Source: Brassica napus (taxonomy: Eukaryota; Streptophyta; Magnoliopsida; Brassicales; Brassicaceae). From it: a stretch of 64,000 nucleotides of DNA. Where the stretch lies: positions 28,332,423-28,396,422 of the forward strand of contig NC_063436.1 of the NCBI RefSeq assembly GCF_020379485.1, written 5' to 3'. Made by a program: the position numbers and the translations under genes. Positions 57,772 to 64,000 of this stretch are shown piece by piece. Numbering within the stretch: the stretch's first letter is position 1; every line of letters starts with the position of its first letter. The notes below the pieces were generated by a model, which worked only from the letters and a program-made list of their open reading frames with translations, was not told the origin of the DNA and made no database searches.

Positions 57772-60700
57772 TTCTTACTAGTTTAGACTGTCTACTATAA
57801 AACATCCGTATGATGTTTATATAGCGAATTTTAAATATTAAATGAACGTCCTCTTCGTTTTCACGTTGTTGGCGCTAGTTACCACCAACAATGACTGACT
57901 GATGCCTTTATTTGGTTTCTGGTCTTAAATCTCATTTTTTGAATACCATTGCAACATCTTTTATTTACGAGAGAGAGTGACATTCTTATTCACAGCCGCT
58001 TTTGCAGGAATTTTTTCTGGTCACAGATTGTGTATGAATTTAATTTAGTCTTGAGCACGTAATGACAATGTTACGTTCATATGTTTGTTGGCTAAATTAG
58101 CGTGATCATTTTTCGTTTTTTTTAGGAATGTCCCGCATCATAAATGAGATTATACATTAAGCAATAATATGATCTAACAATAATAAAAGGAAGATATACT
58201 CAACAGAGAAGCATGCCACGTCTTCTTAAAAAATTATCCAATCAGAATAGTCTTTTTTGACACGTCATATATGACAGAAATATAGTGGGTTTTGTTTTTA
58301 TGAAAATTATCAGTCTGGCCCATCAGAGCCCATCTAGAAAACGGAACATGTATTATTTTACGTTTCTGAGTTTTTCTCTGACTCTTCCACTTCATCTTCA
58401 CCGATGTTAGAATTTTTTTTTGTTTTGCGTAACCTTCTCAATCAATGGTGATCTTAAAACCATTCTGAATTTTTGGTTCCACCTCCCCCCTTGATCCTTC
58501 TCCTATATAAAACTATGTATAAACCTAAATCCACCCAAAATCAAAACCTACTCTGAAATCTTTTGTCTAAACCTAACTGCACGATCTCTACATCTACTCC
58601 GCCACCGTCAAATCGAAACTGCAATTCCCCCGGTAAAAGCTCAGTCGCCGTCGAACCTCCTTCACCGCCGAACCATCATCATCCAGGTTCTTACCACATG
58701 ACGTCTCACACCGTTATCAATACGTCGAGAATATCCGGTAAAGTTTCCGTTGACGGAGAGATCGTCAAGAAGATTCGTCGATCAGTTTTAATCAAACTGA
58801 TATAAATGATTATGCTAATTTTTTTACCGTAATCAAAAGATTTATGTGTTATGTTAGAACCACAAGAGTTTTCTTTAATAGCTATGGATCTTTTGCTAAC
58901 AGATGATATACATACATAAACTCAGATTTCAAGTGAGGATGTTTTTCTTCTGAAGAAGCTATGCTTTTGTGTGAGGTATAATTCACTTATAAACTTCATC
59001 ATATATGGATAAGATTTCATATTTTGTGTTTGGTTTATATTTGACATTTGAGCTCATGTGTGATTTTTAGGCACAACGAGTGTATGAGAATAGATGGACT
59101 GAGATACAAAGGTGGATTCAGGCATAGAATACCTTCTCTAATGGTGCTTCAAGTCATGATTGCAGGATCAATCATTAATGTTTTGTACTTCTATATGTTT
59201 GTAGAAAGGATAAGGTTGTGAACAACATGTTTGCGAGACTTTGTATGAAGAGAGCCAAGCATGAAACTATGGCTAGCGAGGACAAATCAAACAAGAACAG
59301 AATGTTGTTCTTAGATGGAAGTAGTACTCCCGCGAATATAAAACTCCTATTGCCAATAGAACAAGGAGCCAGCTCCATGTAAGCTCTGATTCTTTTTCCT
59401 TTAATTTGTTTGCTCCAAAGTTGTGATCAAGCATTTTTCGGACTTGAAATCTGTGTTTAATTATTCTCTTCCTGAATAGCTGCCCTAGATTACACATTCT
59501 GTCTCCACGGTGAGTTATTTATGACCATCACAAGGTGGAAACTTTCCTCACTTCCTCATGGGTTACTGGAGGACAATCTAAAAATATTAGACTGGACAAG
59601 CAAAAGTTAACAATCTTCTTTGACAACCCCAACATCGGGTACTAATTTTTACTACTTCTTCAAGTTCCCAGTTTAAAACTCCAAGATAAATGATTGTTTT
59701 CATTGTTCCGTTTATAGGAAATCGAAGGAAAAAAGCCTTTTTCTGGGTCATTTTCATGCAAAAGGAACCGTCCGTCAGAAAATGTAAGAGCTATATATTC
59801 ATTGGCTTCTTTATCTGCTTAGTTTTAGTGTGGACAGTGGTGTTGATGAGTGAGTCTCTGTGTCTGAATATGCAGAGAAATCGAGTCTAAGCAGTGCTAG
59901 AGTACAACCTATCAATAACAGCACGAAGAATATTGCTTTAGCCCGCAAGATGGTTGTTTTAAACACATGAGGCAAATGTAAGTTGAATCAAAAGCCTTTG
60001 TAAGCAATTTATTAAACGTGAATTAGTTTTGTCGAATGTTGAATCATCTTTTGCTAATGTTTGCAAGACGTGGTCTTTATTTCTGGATTTGGTCATAAAA
60101 GTCATGCTGTGGGAGATATTTATGGAGTTAGGTACAAGGTTTCCAGGGTTTCTGTTGTTTCAATCTCAGCTCTCTACAAGGAAAAGGAGCAGCCAACGTC
60201 TTAAAGAAAGCTTCAAATTTTGAATTTGATCTTAATATCATAAACACTTTTAGGTTGTTTGAAAAACAAATCTACTTTATGATTTGAGAAGTAGGTGTGT
60301 TTAACCTTTTTTTTTAATGAGGTTTTGAGCATGTTTTCGGCTGCACAAGAAATATCAACGTCACAAGTGAACAAGAAGAATAAGACACCAAATGACCTGT
60401 CATGATGTGTTTCTAAACAAGGTGAGATTAGATAGTTGTTATTATTTATGGTTACGAAGTTGGTTCAGATGAATATCTTTCTTGACCATTTCATCAAGTT
60501 GTAAAAAAAAAGATAATAGTTCCCTATTTCCAAATAAGAAACTAATTATATTCTTGAAAATAAATTAATTGCATACAAAATACTAATATTATAAGAACTT
60601 ACAACAAACCTTTCATGTTACCAAACTTTACTATTTGTTTTCTTATTTAGTGACCTCAGCGAGTGTTATAACAAACTTTTTATGTTATTTAGGATAAGTC

Positions 60701-60875
60701 TTAAATCTAACGTTACAGTTTCTCAAACCTTTTGTAAACTATGATGTTAACATGTTAGGAGCTCAAGCATGTTTTAGTTTTAGTGGAGTCAATGCGATGT
60801 GGATTAGGTAATCGATTGAAATATAATTGTGCTCATTGAAAGGAAGCATCACTATTTAAGATATTCTGCTGACTT
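57772..60875. other. Intergenic region with unrecognised gene-like fragments
   Basis: The first 100 bp are the acyltransferase promoter. From about 58166 a TCTAACAATAATAAAAGG block, followed by GCCACGTC, resembles a Helitron 5' end, but no matching 3' end was found. Coding-like pieces follow (see the pseudogene entry). The remainder is AT-rich. Confidence 0.35.
58563..59890 (+). pseudogene. Unrecognised gene-like fragments, possibly captured exons
   Basis: A GC-richer plus-strand segment (58563-58805) encodes a Pro/Ser-rich stretch followed by TSRISGKVSVDGEIVKKIRR, but has no ATG at its start. Further pieces follow at about 59200-59380 (KVVNNMFARLCMKRAKHE; NRMLFLDGSS) separated by AT-rich, intron-like DNA. 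A TATATAAA at about 58504 precedes the first piece. I recognise no domain. Gene fragments captured by a Helitron-like element, or a decayed host gene, are the main options. Confidence 0.3.
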
Positions 60876-61042
60876 CAGTGGTGAATCCAAACTGATTTTT
60901 CACTGGGTGGACAAAGTGTAAAATTACCAGTAACAATATGTGTATATATGAAATTAGGCTCAGTAACACACCATTTTTTTGAAAATATTATGGGTGCATC
61001 CGTGCATGTGCACACCCTCTCTCCTTACTAGCTTTGCCCCTG
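60876..61042. mobile_element. Small hAT-type MITE
   Basis: The element starts CAGTGGTGAATCC and ends TAGCTTTGCCCCTG (opposite strand CAGGGGCAAAGC). It is flanked by GCTGACTT (60868-60875) and GTTGACTT (61043-61050), an 8-bp duplication with one mismatch. Length is 167 bp. CAGTGG..CCACTG ends with an internal GGGTG..GTGCAC block are typical of a widespread plant MITE type. Confidence 0.6.
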
Positions 61043-62039
61043 GTTGACTTGAAGAAATATTAGACAATAGAAGATTCGTTTTAGTGAGCAGCTAGATTGG
61101 AAGTACTTGAAGAAATGATTGTTGCCATCCTGGTACTGCAGGAAAGGCTACATGATTATGGTGAAAGAATCTGAGAAGTTTTTTAGATTCAAGAAACTTC
61201 TCCTTGGCATTAAAACCACCATTGTTTTTGTTAACACCAAAAAAAACTCCAACTCTATTGCTAAGATCTGGATAAGACCGGAATCCGTGTCATAACCCTG
61301 CACTGTGGGAAAACTCAAAAGCATAGAGAAATCAGATTGGAAAAATTCAGAGCAAAGTGATACAACTTCTTTGACAAATTGGTCATTTAAGCGGATTAGT
61401 ATGTGTTTTTCGGTCAGACACATATGTATGTGTATCTACAACCGTGCTTAAAAATTTTAATAACTTTTGATGCTATAAGCCGAATAAAATAGTTCAATAT
61501 TCTATTAATTTTTGTATAATAAATAATATAATAATAATAATTGTGTAAAGTAATTTGGTAGAAATAAAATATTAATATAAATAATATTTATATAGTTCTA
61601 ATTTTGTAAAGTTTTAGAATAAATAATATATTATCAATAGAAATTAATCCCCTAATGTTAATATATATTTAGGTTTATGAATAATATGTTTTTATGAAGA
61701 CTATGTTTTCTATTACAACATTTAGTTTACAAAAAAATAAACAATAGCTTAGAAAAACAACTAAATACATAAATTTTGTTTTTGGTAGTAGCCAAGTAGC
61801 TCCAAAGGAAGTGGGACTATGAGTTCCTGACAATGGGTTGTTATGGTTAGAAAGCCATACTCATCGATACTTTACATGATTTTTAAATAAATTATTTCAA
61901 TAATTTTCTTTCATTTTCAACAAAATAAATAATATTCACTTGGCGGCTCCATATGATTTCAGCCATTAACATAATATTTACAATGATTTTATCTATTTTA
62001 TAACTCGAAAATTCAATTCTGTTAACTGATTTAAATTTA
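61043..62039. other. AT-rich intergenic region
   Basis: A minus-strand open frame at 61148-61423 has no recognised domain and is not called. The rest shows no structure. Confidence 0.4.
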
Positions 62040-62699
62040 GAGTCATTCTTGGGTTCACCCCCTAAGGTGAACCTCTAGGTTCACCAACCAATAGAATTTC
62101 ATTATTTCAATTTCGATATCTTTTAGAAAAGGAAACAAAATATTGTCAAAATATATTATGTTTTTTAAATAAAAAGGTTAAAAAATAGTAGTTAGAGAAA
62201 AACGAATTTAAAAAATATATATATTTTTATCGTCGTCAGCAAAACACTAAACCCTAAATCCTAATCCCTAAACCCTAAATCATAAACCCTATAAACCCTT
62301 GGGCAAACTCTAAACCCTTGAATAATTCATACTCTAAATCAAAAACACTAAATCCTAAAACCCTAAACCCTAAACCCTTAAGTGTTTAGTGTTTTTGATT
62401 TGGAGTTTAGGATTTATCCAAGGATTTAGGGTTTATCCAAGGGTTTATGATTTAGGGTTTAGGGATTAGGGATTAGGATTTAGGGTTTAGTATTTTTCTG
62501 AGGACGTTAAAAATATATTTTTTTAATTACTACTTTTTTTAATTTATTTATTTTTACCTTTTTATTTTAAAAATATAATATAACTTATATCTTGAGAAAA
62601 TATTTTGTTTCCTCTTTTAAAAAATTTCGAATATGAAATAACACAATCCTATTGGTGGGTGAACCTCTAAACCCTAGGGAGTGAACCCAAGAATAAGTC
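62040..62699. mobile_element. Foldback Mutator-type MITE with telomere-like repeats
   Basis: The ends GAGTCATTCTTGGGTTCAC and, on the opposite strand, GACTTATTCTTGGGTTCAC lie inside a perfect 9-bp duplication TTAAATTTA (62031-62039 and 62700-62708). That duplication length is typical of Mutator-like elements. Nearly the whole 660 bp is a long imperfect palindrome. Its centre (about 62250-62490) holds many AAACCCTAAA units on one arm and TTTAGGG units on the other. No gene is present. Confidence 0.85.
62250..62490. repeat. Telomere-like CCCTAAA repeats in inverted arms
   Basis: The left arm carries degenerate AACCCTAAATC / CCTAAACCC units and the right arm their inverse, GGGTTTAGGGATTAGG, meeting near 62385. 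They are part of the foldback MITE rather than a telomere. Confidence 0.85.
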
Positions 62700-62708
62700 T
62701 TAAATTTA

Positions 62709-64000
62709 TATCTCTATAAAGTAACTAAAAATTTTAAAACTTTGAGACCTCATTTATTACCCATACAACCTTTCAATTATTTTTGTCAAAAATAATCCAA
62801 TTGTTTACTTCGGATTATTCATCAAGAAGATTCCACCAATCCATCTTAAGAGTTCACTAGACCAACATTTAAACTAAAACAAGAAAGAAAGTTTGTGTTT
62901 TAAAATAAAGTGTTTTAAAAAGAAAAAAAAGAAAGTTTAGATTCAGATAACTTATGGCAAACAAAAACAGCAAATTAGTTGCCCACAAATTAACATACTT
63001 TGAATATATATATATAATAAAAATAATTAAATAAATTTTTTACTCAATATAAAAAATGAAAATAGTGGTAAAATAGAAAAAAAATAAAATTAAGAAACAT
63101 ATGAAAACTGTATTTAATAGTGGTATCAATTCCTTAAAAAGAAAGTTGAAGAAAATTAATTTTACACTTAATATCTACCAAAAATATGCACTCCCTTAAA
63201 TTAACTACAACCAAAACACAAAAAAATCAGTAGCGCACAACTTCTATACATCATTTCTGCATTCACTCATAAAAAAACTAGAATCTATAAAAAATAAAAA
63301 TTATGTAAACAAAACATCAAAAATCAAAAAATTAACCACAGATCAAACATAAATATATAAATACAATTTTGTTTTTGAAATACTACATGCATAACACTTA
63401 AAATGATCACATAGCAATAGAGGAAGAAGACTATATAAAACATTTTCATTTTTATAAACAGAAAATATCCATTCCCCATTGACGTACTTTTAAAGGAAGA
63501 AACAAAAATTAATCAAACAATCAATATTTTTTCCTTACAAATATGTCTAAATTTTATATGAAAAGACAATGATATCGGTATTAAAAAATTAAGCTATAAT
63601 AAGTTAACATTTTTAAATCATAAAAAAAACAAAAGAAATATAACAAAAATGAATCAAATATTATGCTAACATATTTTAATATTTTTATTTATATACTATT
63701 TTTTGTTATTTGATTTTAAATTTATATTCTCATAATTTAATATTTATATTCTCATAATGATAATTTAATATTTGTAATTTCACTCCTATCGTTAACTTAT
63801 TTTTACTTTGTTTTAATTAAAAATGAACCAATAATCACTATATAAAATTTTAATTTATATGATATAAGCCAAGCTCAAGTCGAAATAAATCTACAAACCA
63901 CTTTTTAGTTTAAACAAAAAAAGAAACAGTCTTTGGATTAGTTTGGTTAACCTATCCCTTATTCTTTTTTTTGTCAACTGCCTCCGTATATTAATTCATA
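62709..64000. other. AT-rich intergenic region to window end
   Basis: No gene or mobile-element border is seen. A possible micro-insertion, with AAGAAAGAAAGTTT-like copies at about 62883 and 62926, is too low-complexity to call. A T-run followed by GTCAAC near 63967-63979 resembles the tails of the micro-insertions, but the window ends before a second repeat copy could be seen. Confidence 0.4.

Noticed and set aside
61148..61423. 91-residue minus-strand frame
   Set aside because: Looks slightly coding-like, but has no recognised domain and no start context; not enough to call a gene.
62250..62490. Interstitial telomere
   Set aside because: The TTTAGGG-like units are in inverted arms inside a TIR element with a 9-bp duplication, so they belong to a MITE.

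Overview
This is plant nuclear DNA from a Brassicaceae species, most likely tribe Brassiceae (Brassica/Raphanus type). It is AT-rich, has intron-bearing genes with GT-AG introns, long gene-poor intergenic stretches and many DNA transposons, Helitrons and retroposons. The gene order (cytidine deaminases, ACHT2-like thioredoxin, NPP-type phosphodiesterase, PAO5, the small OST5/TMEM258 subunit, CKX4) matches, as I remember it, Arabidopsis thaliana chromosome 4 around At4g29570-At4g29740. A WD40 gene I would expect between PAO5 and the OST subunit (MSI5/NFC5) was not found. The synteny is from memory and was not searched.

Layout. 1-2.8 kb: intergenic DNA with a dense cluster of TGTACA-type words, then a poly(A)-tailed retroposon with a perfect 16-bp target duplication. 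3.2-8.2 kb: an apparently intact three-gene PIF/Harbinger transposon (transposase, Myb/SANT protein, GRF zinc finger plus coiled coil) with TIRs and a TTA duplication. 9.35-10.6 and 15.6-17.4 kb: two related non-autonomous Helitrons, flanking an F-box/FBA/jacalin-lectin fusion gene and a motif-array region. 19.3-21.9 kb: two tandem cytidine deaminase genes. 22.5-25.6 kb: ACHT2-like thioredoxin and an ectonucleotide pyrophosphatase/phosphodiesterase, both on the minus strand. 25.6-34.6 kb: gene-poor, with a TIR element, a second retroposon and a solo Helitron end. 34.6-36.2 kb: PAO5. 38.1-38.9 kb: Tourist-like MITE. 42.1-43.0 kb: OST5/TMEM258. 44.5-45.1 kb: GC-rich hAT MITE. 45.4-51.2 kb: Copia retrotransposon with both LTRs and three in-frame stops, nested in an older small retroposon. 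52.4-55.4 kb: CKX4. 55.9-57.8 kb: BAHD acyltransferase. 57.8-64 kb: unrecognised gene-like fragments, a small hAT MITE and a foldback Mutator-type MITE with telomere-like repeats.

The conserved genes are housekeeping or metabolic: pyrimidine salvage, plastid redox signalling, nucleotide phosphodiester cleavage, polyamine oxidation, N-glycosylation, cytokinin degradation and (by family) hydroxycinnamoyl-polyamine synthesis. They do not form an operon or cluster pathway; their adjacency is ancestral synteny.

The least expected signal is a recurring structure. At least twelve places have a 10-19 bp direct repeat flanking a 12-45 nt insert that is essentially an A-run (or T-run on the other strand) preceded by a few bases, usually ending in C. 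They look like extremely 5'-truncated retroposon insertions with target-site duplications. The Harbinger element is the other candidate of interest, because of its third (GRF) gene and two internal short-motif arrays.
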